64,000 nt of DNA from Roseateles oligotrophus (lineage in GTDB: Bacteria; Pseudomonadota; Gammaproteobacteria; Burkholderiales; Burkholderiaceae_C). The DNA is taken from assembly GCF_014204525.1 (NCBI RefSeq), contig NZ_JACHLP010000003.1, forward strand, positions 248,001 to 312,000, in the 5' to 3' direction. Made by a program: the position numbers and the translations under genes. The notes beneath the pieces are model-generated. The model saw only the letters and a program-made list of their open reading frames with translations. It was not told the DNA's origin and did not search any database. Positions 8,211 to 16,344 of this stretch are shown here, one piece after another (within the stretch, counting starts at the first letter, position 1; each line of letters starts with the position of its first letter).

Positions 8211-9467
8211 ATGCAAACCCAGCTCAGCGAAGAATTCCAGGCCAACCCCGAGGGCAAGGCGGCGGCGGCCATCCTGAGCCGCTGTGTGCATTGCGGCTTT
8301 TGCACCGCCACCTGCCCTACCTACCAGTTGCTGGGCGATGAGCTGGACGGGCCGCGCGGCCGCATCTATCTGATCAAGCAGGTGCTGGAGGGCGCCGAGC
8401 CCACGCGCAGCACCCAGCAGCATCTGGACCGCTGCCTCACCTGCCGTAACTGTGAATCCACCTGCCCCTCGGGCGTGCAGTACGGCCAGTTGCTGGAGAT
8501 TGGCCGCGGCATCGTCGAGGCCAAGGTGGAGCGGCCCAGGCGCGAGCAGGTGGCCCGCTGGCTGCTCAAGGAAGGCCTGACCTCGCCCGCCTTTGGCCCC
8601 GCCATGGCCCTGGGCCGCAGGCTGCGCCCGCTGCTGCCGGCCGCGCTGCAGGACAAGGTGCCCGGCCCGGCGCCCAGGAGCGCACACGACTGGCCCAGCG
8701 GCCAGCATCCGCGCAAGATGGGCCTGCTGCTGGGCTGTGTGCAGCCCGGCATGGCGCCGAATATCAATAGCGCCACGGCACGGGTGCTGGACGCCGCCGG
8801 CATCCAGACCCTGGTGGCCGACGCTGCTGGCTGCTGCGGCGCCATCCGCAGCCATCTGAACGATCACGAGGGCGGCCTGGACGATATGCGCCGCAATATC
8901 GATGCCTGGTGGCCCTTGGTCGAGGGCCTGACCGAGCACGGCAAGATCGAGGCCCTGGTGATGAATGCCTCGGGCTGCGGCCTGACCGTCAAGGACTATG
9001 GCCGCGCCCTCGCCCATGACCCCGCCTACGCCGAGAAGGCCGCGCGCGTCAGCGCCATCACCCGCGACTTGAGCGAGTTGCTGCCCCAGCTGCTGCCGGC
9101 GCTGCAGGCGCGCCTGGCCGACAAGCCCGCGGCCCCCCTGCCCAAGCTGGCCTACCACCCGCCCTGCACGCTGCAGCATGGCCAGCAGCTGCGTGGCGGC
9201 GTCGAATCGGGCCTGCAGGCCCTGGGCTTCGACATCCGCCAAGCGCCCTGCGACGCCCATCTCTGCTGCGGTTCGGCCGGCACCTACTCGGTGCTGCAGC
9301 CCGCGCTGTCCAAGCAGCTGCGGGAGCAGAAGCTGCAGGCCCTGGCGCCCTTGCGGGCGGACCTGATCGTTTCGGCCAATATCGGCTGCATCCAGCATCT
9401 GCAAAGCGGCAGCCCGGACACGCCGGTACGGCATTGGGTCGAGGTGCTGGACGATCAGCTGAAGTAA
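8211..9467 (+). CDS. glcF: Glycolate oxidase iron-sulfur subunit GlcF
   Basis: A 418-residue electron-transfer subunit. It has two 4Fe-4S cluster motifs, CVHCGFCTATCP (residues 25-36) and CLTCRNCESTCP (75-86), then two CCG-type cysteine domains (AAGCCGAIRSHL and AHLCCGSAGTYS). It would pass electrons from GlcDE to the quinone pool at the inner membrane. Length agrees with E. coli GlcF (407). It is the last gene of the unit; a strong terminator follows at 9623-9660. Confidence 0.95.
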   Translation: MQTQLSEEFQANPEGKAAAAILSRCVHCGFCTATCPTYQLLGDELDGPRGRIYLIKQVLEGAEPTRSTQQHLDRCLTCRNCESTCPSGVQYGQLLEIGRGIVEAKVERPRREQVARWLLKEGLTSPAFGPAMALGRRLRPLLPAALQDKVPGPAPRSAHDWPSGQHPRKMGLLLGCVQPGMAPNINSATARVLDAAGIQTLVADAAGCCGAIRSHLNDHEGGLDDMRRNIDAWWPLVEGLTEHGKIEALVMNASGCGLTVKDYGRALAHDPAYAEKAARVSAITRDLSELLPQLLPALQARLADKPAAPLPKLAYHPPCTLQHGQQLRGGVESGLQALGFDIRQAPCDAHLCCGSAGTYSVLQPALSKQLREQKLQALAPLRADLIVSANIGCIQHLQSGSPDTPVRHWVEVLDDQLK

Positions 9468-9622
9468 TCCGCTTGTTCGACATGCGCCCAAGCAAGGGCA
9501 AACGATAGGCCCACTGTCATACCGATTCCAGAAAATACCGGCTGAACAACGGGGGGAGGAGCCTTTGTGGCCCCCGGGCAAGCCAGGCATCGCTCTCAAC
9601 AGCCATTGCCAAGCCAGGACCA

Positions 9623-9660
9623 GACCGGGCACCGCCGCAGCGGTGTCCGGTCATTTTTTT
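9623..9660 (+). terminator. Rho-independent terminator of the phaM-glc operon
   Basis: Arms 9623-9635 and 9640-9652 form a 13-bp stem with one G-U pair and a CGCA loop, followed by A and seven T. It lies 155 bases after glcF and 33 bases before the next gene on the same strand, so it separates the two units. Confidence 0.9.
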
Positions 9661-9692
9661 GGGTCCCTGCCAGACAAGGCACACTGCGAGCC

Positions 9693-10646
9693 ATGTGGAC
9701 AGGTCTTTTCTTCGCCTTGGCTGCCGGCCTGCTGTGGGGGCTGGTCTTCGTCGCCCCTTTGCTATTGCCCGATTACCCGGCCGCCCTGCTGGTCGTGGGC
9801 CGCTATCTGGCCTTCGGCCTGATCGCCCTGCCCCTGGCCTTGCTGGACCGCCGCACGCTGCGCGAACTGGCGCCGGCCGATTGGCTGGAGGCCGCCAAGC
9901 TCAGCGCCATTGGCAACTTCCTCTACTACCTCTGCCTGGCCGCCGCCATCCAGCGCGCGGGCGGGCCCCTGCCCACCGTCATCATCGGCACTTTGCCGGT
10001 GGTGATCGCGCTCTGCTCCAATCACCGCAACCGGACGCGCGACGGCCAGCTACCCTGGGGCCGGCTGGCGCCCTCGCTGCTGCTGATCCTGCTGGGCATC
10101 GCCTGCGTCAACCAGACCGAGCTGCAACGCCTGGCCGCCAGCCCGGACGGCGATCTGCGCAAATATCTGGAGGGTGGGCTCTTGGCCGTGGGCGCCGTGG
10201 CCTGCTGGACCTGGTACCCGATACGCAATGCCGACTGGCTGCGCGAACACGCCGACCGCAATCCGCGCGCCTGGGCCACGGCCCAGGGCCTGGTGACCCT
10301 GCCCATGGCCTTGGCTGGCGGCCTGCTGCTCTACGCCGCCCAGGCCTCAGGCCTGCCCCTGCTGGGCGCCGACTTCGCCCTGCCCTGGGGCCCGCGCCCG
10401 GCCGCCTTTGTGGGCCTGATGCTGGCCGTGGGCCTGCTGGCCTCCTGGGTGGGCACGCTGTGCTGGAACGAGGCCAGCCAGCGCCTGCCGACGAATCTGC
10501 TCGGCCAGTTGATCGTGTTCGAAACCCTGGCCGCCCTGAGCTATGCCTTTGCGCTGAGCGGCCATGCGCCGGCGCCGCTGACGCTGTTGGGCATCGCCCT
10601 GCTGATCGCCGGCGTGCTGTGGGCCCTGCGCATCAAGCCGCAGTAG
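9693..10646 (+). CDS. DMT superfamily (EamA-like) transporter
   Basis: A 317-residue inner-membrane protein with about ten hydrophobic helices arranged as two five-helix halves, typical of EamA/RhaT drug-metabolite transporters. The N-terminal helix begins at the start (FFALAAGLLWGLVFVAPLL), and a late GLLASWVGTLCWNEASQRLP segment matches the second EamA repeat. ATG 9693 is the first good start after the terminator. The substrate is unknown. It converges with the MocR gene and overlaps its 3' end by 14 bases. MocR regulators often control neighbouring transporters, but this one is downstream, not divergent. Confidence 0.87.
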   Translation: MWTGLFFALAAGLLWGLVFVAPLLLPDYPAALLVVGRYLAFGLIALPLALLDRRTLRELAPADWLEAAKLSAIGNFLYYLCLAAAIQRAGGPLPTVIIGTLPVVIALCSNHRNRTRDGQLPWGRLAPSLLLILLGIACVNQTELQRLAASPDGDLRKYLEGGLLAVGAVACWTWYPIRNADWLREHADRNPRAWATAQGLVTLPMALAGGLLLYAAQASGLPLLGADFALPWGPRPAAFVGLMLAVGLLASWVGTLCWNEASQRLPTNLLGQLIVFETLAALSYAFALSGHAPAPLTLLGIALLIAGVLWALRIKPQ

Positions 10647-12102
10647 CGAGTTTTGTCTCGTCCAGCATCAGTTGCGCGATGGCGCCGATGCGGCGCAAGG
10701 CCGCCGGGTGCTCGTCCCCCCAGCGCCCGCCCACGCCCAGGCGCACAAAGGAGCGAAAGCGCGGGCTGGTGCTGAAGAGCTGGCCGGGCGCGATGCAGAT
10801 GTTCTCCTGCAGGCAGGCCTCGTAAAGCGCCACCGCATCCAGGCCGCCGGGCAGCTCCACCCACAGGATGTAGCCGCCGGCCGGGTCGGTGACCCGCGTG
10901 CCCTTGGGGAAGCTCTGGGCGATCAGGCCACGCGCCTCGTCCACCCGCGCCGCCACGGTGGCGCGCAGCTGGCGCAGGGCGGCCTCGTTGCCGGCCTGGC
11001 TCAGCAGCTCGGCCAGGGCGATCTCCAGCACGGCCGTCTGCGCGCCGGACTGCACGTCCTTGATCTTGCGCAGCACCGCGCCCCAGCGGCCCGCCTCCAC
11101 CCAGCCCAGGCGCAGGCCTGGCGCCAGGGTTTTGTTGAAAGAGCCGCAGAGCATCACATGACCGCTGGTGTCATAGGACTTGACGGCGCGGCGCTTGTCG
11201 TCCTGCTCGGCCAGGTCGTTGTAGATCACGTCCTCGATCAAGGCGATGTCGTGGGCCGCCACCAGCTGGGCCAGGCGTTTGCGCTCGGGCAAGGGCATGC
11301 AGGCCCCGAGCGGGTTGGACAAGGTGGGCACCACCAGCACGGCCTTGACCTCCTGGGTCTCCAGCGCCAGCTGCAAGGCGTCGACCGAGATGCCGTGACG
11401 CGGATGGGTGGGGATCTCCAGGGCGCGCAGATGCAGGCTTTGCAGAATCTCCAGAAAGCCGAAGTAGGTGGGCGACTCCAGCGCCACCACGTCGCCGGGC
11501 TGGGTCACGGCCTTCAGGCACAGGGTGATGGACTCCATGCAGCCATTCGTCATCACCACATCGTCGGCATGCAGGGAGCAGCCCAGATTGAGGGCGTGGC
11601 GGGCCACGGCGCGGCGCGCTTCCACGCGGCCGGCCCCCAGGGGGTAGGCGCAGAGCAGGTCGCGATGCCGCTGCACCGCACGGTTAAGGGTGCGGCGCAC
11701 CCGCTCCTGGTCAAACATCTCGGGCCCCGGGCAGGCGGCGCCAAAGGAGATCATGTCCTGCTGCATGGCCAGGCCCAGCACCTCGCGGCCCAGCTCGCCC
11801 ATCGCGACCTGGCGCGACTGCACGCCGGGGCGGGACTGGCGTGGCTCAGGTAACTCGCTAGGCCGACTGGCGACGAAATAACCCGAGCGTGGCCGCGCGG
11901 TGATCAGGCGCGCATCCTCCAGCCAGTGATAGGCCTGCACCACGGTGGATTGGGACACCCCCTGCTGCCGCGCCAGCTCGCGCACCGAGGCCATGCGCTC
12001 ACCGCGCGCCAGCGTGCCCGAGCGTATGCAGCGCGCCAGGCGGTCGGCAATCTGCAGATACAGGGGCTCGGTGGATTCGGTCGCGATGAGATTGGCGTTC
12101 AT
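10633..12102 (-). CDS. MocR-type GntR/aminotransferase regulator
   Basis: A 489-residue transcription factor that fuses an N-terminal GntR winged helix-turn-helix (residues 10-75, with SVRELARQQGVSQSTVVQAYHWLE) to a class I aminotransferase-like domain. The probable PLP lysine lies in SFNKTLAPGLRLG near residue 324. MocR proteins bind PLP and control amino acid, GABA, taurine or vitamin B6 genes. Here the divergent neighbour is a DUF2917 gene. Repeated GTAC-centred sites in the intergenic region may be its operator (see the separate entry). The effector is unknown. Confidence 0.92.
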   Translation of the reverse strand: MNANLIATESTEPLYLQIADRLARCIRSGTLARGERMASVRELARQQGVSQSTVVQAYHWLEDARLITARPRSGYFVASRPSELPEPRQSRPGVQSRQVAMGELGREVLGLAMQQDMISFGAACPGPEMFDQERVRRTLNRAVQRHRDLLCAYPLGAGRVEARRAVARHALNLGCSLHADDVVMTNGCMESITLCLKAVTQPGDVVALESPTYFGFLEILQSLHLRALEIPTHPRHGISVDALQLALETQEVKAVLVVPTLSNPLGACMPLPERKRLAQLVAAHDIALIEDVIYNDLAEQDDKRRAVKSYDTSGHVMLCGSFNKTLAPGLRLGWVEAGRWGAVLRKIKDVQSGAQTAVLEIALAELLSQAGNEAALRQLRATVAARVDEARGLIAQSFPKGTRVTDPAGGYILWVELPGGLDAVALYEACLQENICIAPGQLFSTSPRFRSFVRLGVGGRWGDEHPAALRRIGAIAQLMLDETKLATAA

Positions 12103-12109
12103 GCCTCAT

Positions 12110-12171
12110 TCTGTACGGTGCCGTCGCGCGCAGACCAGTACAGATGAGCGCCAAACCGGCCAACACAGTAC
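12110..12171. promoter_or_regulatory. Candidate MocR operator with three GTAC-centred sites
   Basis: TCTGTAC (12110-12116) and GTACAGA (12138-12144) are perfect inverted arms. A further CAGTAC copy ends at 12171. The GTAC cores are at 12113, 12138 and 12168. The left arm starts 8 bases from the MocR start codon, a position suited to autoregulation. Assignment to this regulator is inference. Confidence 0.4.
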
Positions 12172-12233
12172 CGCTTTTGTTCCTGCCTGTGTGGCACACA
12201 GTGCCGGCGCACTGCATCTGTCGGGGCGGCGGG

Positions 12234-12551
12234 ATGGCGCGCAAGCTTCGGGCCATGGATATCTCACTCAGAACCGCAAGAACAGCCGCGCTGCCGGGTT
12301 CACAGCGCAAGACATGGTCCCACCAAGCCTTGACCGTAGCGCTGGAGCAGGCCCCGCAGGCCCTGCACTTGCGCGCCTGGGAGTCCGCCCATCTGCGGGT
12401 TCGCGGTGGCACGCTGTGGCTGACCCAGGACGGCAAACCGGACGATCTCTTCCTGGCCAGCGGCCAGCAACTCCTGCTGCTGGGTCCGGCCTGCTACCGC
12501 CTGGGGGCGCTGGACCGCTCGGGGGCCGAGCTGATCCTGCAGAAGAACTAG
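12234..12551 (+). CDS. DUF2917 domain protein
   Basis: A small cytoplasmic protein of about 105 residues. The DUF2917 core is visible as LHLRAWESAHLRVRGGTLWLTQDG followed by DDLFLASGQQLLLLGP, a small beta-rich, cupin-like fold of unknown function common in Burkholderiales. The start is uncertain: in-frame ATGs lie at 12144, 12234 and 12255, none with a good Shine-Dalgarno. ATG 12144 overlaps the putative operator and so is less likely. The gene is divergent from the MocR gene and its end overlaps the pssA end by 4 bases. Confidence 0.72.
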   Translation: MARKLRAMDISLRTARTAALPGSQRKTWSHQALTVALEQAPQALHLRAWESAHLRVRGGTLWLTQDGKPDDLFLASGQQLLLLGPACYRLGALDRSGAELILQKN

Positions 12552-13174
12552 ATTTTCGGGATGCGGATGCGGCTGACCATCAGCGAGCCCGAGACGGCAT
12601 ACATCAGCACCAGGGGGTGCAGATAAAAGCCGGCAATCTCCAGCTTGCCAAACCAGAGCTGATCGCCCAGAGCGCCCTGCCAGGCCGCCACGGCCAGGGC
12701 GATCACCAGGACCAGGGAGGTCGGGATGGGCGTGCCCTCGAAGTACTTGACCTTGTTGCCGCCGGCGCTCAAGGCCTCGGCCGTGATATTGAAGCGGGCC
12801 AGGCGCGAGACGCCGCAGGCGACGAAGAAGACCAGCACGATGCGGTCGTACAAGCCCTGCATGCCGCAGCCGTAGGCGATCACCGCAGGCGCCACGCCGA
12901 AGGAGATGATGTCGGCCAGCGAATCCAGCTCGCGGCCCAGGATGGACTGCTGCTGGCGCCAGCGCGCGATGCGGCCGTCCAGCACATCAAACACCAGGGC
13001 CACCGGAATCAGGCCGCAGGCGTAGAGCAGGTGCAGCACCTCGCCGGTCTGCAGATAAGTCATCACCGAAAACAGGGCGCCCATGCCGGCGAAGGCATTG
13101 CCCAGGGTGAACCAGTCGGCGAGATGGAACTCGCGGATCATGGCGAAAGGCTTGTTGTGCTTGCGTTCAGTCAT
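12548..13174 (-). CDS. pssA: CDP-diacylglycerol--serine O-phosphatidyltransferase
   Basis: A 208-residue inner-membrane enzyme that makes phosphatidylserine, the precursor of phosphatidylethanolamine. The CDP-alcohol phosphatidyltransferase signature DxxDGxxAR(x8)GxxxDxxxD is complete (DVLDGRIARW to ELDSLAD, about residues 64-89). Several hydrophobic helices follow. I chose ATG 13174 (MTERKHNKP); a TTG 18 bases upstream is also in frame. It belongs to the compact membrane-bound PssA type, not the E. coli type. Confidence 0.92.
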   Translation of the reverse strand: MTERKHNKPFAMIREFHLADWFTLGNAFAGMGALFSVMTYLQTGEVLHLLYACGLIPVALVFDVLDGRIARWRQQQSILGRELDSLADIISFGVAPAVIAYGCGMQGLYDRIVLVFFVACGVSRLARFNITAEALSAGGNKVKYFEGTPIPTSLVLVIALAVAAWQGALGDQLWFGKLEIAGFYLHPLVLMYAVSGSLMVSRIRIPKI

Positions 13175-13202
13175 GGGCAAAGCATAAGCCAATCGTCTGA
13201 TC

Positions 13203-14282
13203 CTATTCCTCCGGCTCGCGCCGCAAGGCCTTGGTCGCTAAATGCCGGATCAAAAGCCCGGTGGGCATGCGCATCCAATGGGCACGCAGATAGAGCAGGC
13301 GGCGCGCGGCGCCCGTCCAGGCGTCCTCGCTGCTGGGATGGTCGGGCTGCAGGGCTCGCAGGAAGAGGCCGTCCATCCAGGCCAGCAGGGCGGTCGCCGG
13401 CGCCAGATCGCGCAGGGCGCGCGAGGCCTCGGGCGGCACCGGCGTCTGCAGGATCTGGGCGCTGTAGCGCAGGGCGTAGAACAGCACCCGGCCCAGACCC
13501 AGCGCGCGCGCGCGCGCCTGCAGATCGGGCCAGAAATACGGCTGGCCGCCGAAGTGGCGCAGCAAGGCGTCCAGATCGACCAGATCGCGCAGCCCCTTGT
13601 CGAACTCGCCGTCTAGAAAGAGATGGCAGGCGCTGTGCAAGACCAGGTCCACATCGTCCAGGCGGTACAGGCCCGGCCAGCCGGGGATGGGCACGGCCCG
13701 GGCCAGCAGCAGGCGGGCGTCGACGGCCAGGCGGCTGCTCAGGGGCAGGATGTTGTGGTGCACGTCGATGACGGTGTCACGGCGCTGATGGCGCATGGGC
13801 GGGATCTCGTGCATCCACTCGCGGTAATAGCGCTGGTCGTAGGCGTCGTGATGGATGTTCTGCCAGCCCTCGGCCTGCAAGGAATACTCCGCCGCCTCCA
13901 GGCGCTCACGCGGCAGCAGGATGTCCACATCGGCAAACAGCCGGTTCTGCGCCGCCGGCAGGCCGGCCATCACATAGGCCGCCCCCTTCAGCAAGACCAC
14001 CGGCGCACGCAGATCATGCAAGGCCATGGCGATCTGGCCGACCTCCCAGCGCACGGCGCGCTGCTGGCTGTCCGCCACTTTTTGCACCGCGTCGAAATGG
14101 CGGCGCGGGCCGGCCGGCACCTGGCTCAGCAGGCCGGCGCGCTCAAAGCCCAGGGCCAGGCGGGCCAGCAGATTGGCGCGGCGGGCCTGCTGCAGCAAGG
14201 TCTCCCAATCGCGCACATCCCAGAGCAGGCAGGCGGCCGGGTCGACCAGGGCGCGGCTGAGCAGGCTGATGCCGGTGCTCAT
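13203..14282 (-). CDS. Nucleotidyltransferase family protein (pfam14907 type)
   Basis: A 359-residue protein with the NTP_transf_5 signature: VVLLKGAAYVMAGLP near residue 93 and the metal-binding FADVDILLPRE near 112, then IDVHHNILPLSS. The family is related to antibiotic nucleotidyltransferases and occurs in lasso-peptide and polysaccharide clusters. ATG 14282 overlaps the stop of the HprK-like gene by 4 bases (ATGA). It is the last gene of a four-gene minus-strand group. Its substrate is unknown; adenylylation or nucleotidylation of a peptide or sugar is a reasonable guess from the fold. Confidence 0.82.
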   Translation of the reverse strand: MSTGISLLSRALVDPAACLLWDVRDWETLLQQARRANLLARLALGFERAGLLSQVPAGPRRHFDAVQKVADSQQRAVRWEVGQIAMALHDLRAPVVLLKGAAYVMAGLPAAQNRLFADVDILLPRERLEAAEYSLQAEGWQNIHHDAYDQRYYREWMHEIPPMRHQRRDTVIDVHHNILPLSSRLAVDARLLLARAVPIPGWPGLYRLDDVDLVLHSACHLFLDGEFDKGLRDLVDLDALLRHFGGQPYFWPDLQARARALGLGRVLFYALRYSAQILQTPVPPEASRALRDLAPATALLAWMDGLFLRALQPDHPSSEDAWTGAARRLLYLRAHWMRMPTGLLIRHLATKALRREPEE

Positions 14283-15211
14283 CGCAGCGCCTCTTTGGCG
14301 TCCGCAAGCGCCGTGAAGTAGGCGCAGGCCTGCTCCAGATCGCTGTACTCGAAGCGCAGGCAGTCGGCCGCCGCCACCCCGTCGCAAAGCGTGTCAAAGC
14401 CCTGGCGGCCATGCAGGTGGTAGTTGAAGGCGTTGTCCACCAAGGCCATCAAGGCCTCGCCACGCGCCAAAGGCCGGGGATTCAGGGCGCTGCCGGCCAT
14501 ATAGCGCGGGAACACCACCCAGCCCAGGCGGGCGCTCTCGGTATCGCGCTGCACGCTGGCCGCGGGGGGGCGCATATGCGCGACCGTGCCCTTGACCGTG
14601 TCCCGGGTCAAAGGCCCGAAACGCGCCGCGGGCGCAAAGGCCTGGATCACCTCGATCGACTTGTTCTTCAGGCTGACCGGCCGGGCCAGGGGCAGCAGCT
14701 CGCCGCTGGCCGGGTCGATCAGGGTCAGCTCGTCCGACAAGAGCCGCCAGCCGCGGTTGACCAGGCCGGCGCACAGCGTGCTCTTGCCCGAACCCGGCGG
14801 CGCCGGCAGCACCATGACGCGACCACCCCGCTCCACCGCGGCGGCATGGATGATGATGTATTGATGGCTGTGCGAGGACACGCACCAGTTCAGCCCCCAC
14901 TCCATCATGGCCGAGGCATGAGGCAGGGCCATGGGCTTGAAGGGCTTGAGCGCATCGAACAGAAACTGGGCCTGGGGCCGCAGCCAGCGGCGCGGGCCGC
15001 TGACGGCGTCGATGCGCACATCGAAATCGCAAAAAGGCTGGGGCTGGCCGGCGAGCAAGCTCTCTTGCTCGGCATACAAGGTGGCCAGGGCGCCGGCCAC
15101 CGAATCCAGCTGGGAGGCGATGCGCAGCCAGAAAGGCCCAGTTCGCAGCAGCAGGCCGGGGCCGCGCAGACGCGCGCTCAGCTCGGCAGGATCAAGCGCC
15201 GCCAGCTTCAC
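14279..15211 (-). CDS. HprK-related kinase A (HPr-rel-A system)
   Basis: A 310-residue protein related to HPr kinase/phosphatase. A Walker A motif, PAPPGSGKSTLCAG, lies near residue 137 and is followed by LLSDELTLID, like the second HprK motif. The N-terminal 110 residues are specific to the HprK-related A family. No HPr or phosphotransferase gene is nearby, so its target is probably not HPr. It starts with GTG, overlapping the stop of the PqqD-like gene (GTGA). Related kinases phosphorylate the C-terminus of some lasso peptides (PadeK), which suggests a peptide or protein substrate. Confidence 0.85.
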   Translation of the reverse strand: MKLAALDPAELSARLRGPGLLLRTGPFWLRIASQLDSVAGALATLYAEQESLLAGQPQPFCDFDVRIDAVSGPRRWLRPQAQFLFDALKPFKPMALPHASAMMEWGLNWCVSSHSHQYIIIHAAAVERGGRVMVLPAPPGSGKSTLCAGLVNRGWRLLSDELTLIDPASGELLPLARPVSLKNKSIEVIQAFAPAARFGPLTRDTVKGTVAHMRPPAASVQRDTESARLGWVVFPRYMAGSALNPRPLARGEALMALVDNAFNYHLHGRQGFDTLCDGVAAADCLRFEYSDLEQACAYFTALADAKEALR

Positions 15212-15492
15212 GGCAGCACCGGCGCGATCAAACCCAGTTGCTCAAAATGACGGAGGCTGCGCTCCAGCGACAGGCACAAGTCGGCATCCTCGGCCTCGCC
15301 CAACAAGGCCTGGGCCAGCGCCTGGGCCGACCAAGCCTGGGCATCCTGCTCGCTCAGGAACTGCAGCAGCTCATGGCCGCTGGCGGAGAGAAGATGGGTG
15401 TCGCCGCTGGCCGCGTTGAAGACCAGGTATTGATCGTCCAGCTGCCGCAAGCACAGCGGGCTTCCGGCCTGCAAGCGCCATTGCAAAGGCAT
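15208..15492 (-). CDS. PqqD-like peptide chaperone (HPr-rel-A system)
   Basis: A 94-residue protein with the PqqD/RRE-like pattern: a beta-rich start (LRQLDDQYLVFNAASGDTHLL), then SASGHELLQFL and a helical C-terminus with LRHFEQLGLI. PqqD-type domains bind leader peptides and present them to modifying enzymes. I chose ATG 15492; TTG 15510 would add 6 residues. The gene is 26 bases from the Tat-leader gene, with a TCAA tetranucleotide repeat in the gap, and is coupled to the kinase gene. Confidence 0.8.
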   Translation of the reverse strand: MPLQWRLQAGSPLCLRQLDDQYLVFNAASGDTHLLSASGHELLQFLSEQDAQAWSAQALAQALLGEAEDADLCLSLERSLRHFEQLGLIAPVLP

Positions 15493-15502
15493 CAACAAAC
15501 AG

Positions 15503-15521
15503 TCAATCAATCAATCAATCA
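15503..15521. repeat. TCAA tetranucleotide tandem repeat
   Basis: Four full TCAA units plus TCA. It covers the stop codon of the Tat-leader gene and sits 10 bases before the likely PqqD start, where a ribosome binding site would be expected but is not seen. Confidence 0.85.
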
Positions 15522-16121
15522 GGGGAAGGTGACCGCAATGCCCATGGTGTATTGCAGGTACTTGATGATCTTGGTGGCGGACCAGACGGCCTCGCCGCCG
15601 GGGGCGAAATTATTGCCCAGATAACCGGTCCAGACGGCGCGCACCTGGGTGGCGCTGGGCACGGTGGTGGAGGCGGTATTGAGCAAGGCGGCCACCACCA
15701 GCTGAGCGATCAGCTTGTCATTGGCGGTGCCGGTAGTCGGGCCGGCCAGCACCTGCGCCAGCGTCAGCGCGGCATACAAGGTGGTGCCAGGGAAGGCGGT
15801 ACCGAACAACATGGTACGGCTGAAGCCGGCAGGCCAGGTCACGCCCGCGGCGGCCCAATCGGCAGGGCGCTTGCGGGTGCCGCAAGCCGGGTCGGCGGCT
15901 TGGCCCACCAGACGGCTGACATTGGCCGACTGGAAGCCGGTCGGGCCATGGCATTCGATCGCGCCCAGCACCGGGCGGCTGGTGACGGTCAGAGCAACGG
16001 GAGCCGCGGCCAGGCCGCCTTTCAGCAAACGCCTTCTGGCCTCACGGCGAGAGGCGGCCGCATCGCCCGCAGGGCATGCAGCGGAGCCGGGCTCGCGCGG
16101 ACTTTCGGATGGCTTGTTCAT
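15519..16121 (-). CDS. Tat-leader protein of unknown function, first gene of the HPr-rel-A cassette
   Basis: A 200-residue protein with a twin-arginine-like leader: a polar start, RREARRRLLKGG near residues 25-36, then an Ala/Val-rich segment ending near RPVLGA. The mature part has two cysteines (near IECHG and DPACG) and many Thr, Ala and Gly, and ends in MGIAVTFP. I recognise no enzyme domain. It has a GGGAG Shine-Dalgarno 8 bases before ATG 16121 and is followed by the PqqD-like, HprK-like and nucleotidyltransferase genes. It could be the exported substrate of that set, or a structural partner. Confidence 0.72.
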   Translation of the reverse strand: MNKPSESPREPGSAACPAGDAAASRREARRRLLKGGLAAAPVALTVTSRPVLGAIECHGPTGFQSANVSRLVGQAADPACGTRKRPADWAAAGVTWPAGFSRTMLFGTAFPGTTLYAALTLAQVLAGPTTGTANDKLIAQLVVAALLNTASTTVPSATQVRAVWTGYLGNNFAPGGEAVWSATKIIKYLQYTMGIAVTFP

Positions 16122-16344
16122 GACTTCATCTCCCTAGTGACGATCAGCCCCTCGCTCGCAGCCAGGTCACTGAGGTCAAGCAGCTTCAACTTTGGCGAAG
16201 TGTTTCATACAACACCCCGGACAGCCACCTCCGTCACCCCCCTTGAACGGGTGGTGAGTGGCTTCAAACGGTAAAACTACATGATCCAGGCGTGGATTTG
16301 ATGACGAGATCGCGACGCCTGGCCTCTGTAGCGGCAAGCCCCGC

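Noticed and set aside
16286-16322. Inverted repeat CCAGGCGT/ACGCCTGG with a 21-base loop
   Set aside because: The arms are short and the loop is long; it could arise by chance in GC-rich DNA and has no T-run.
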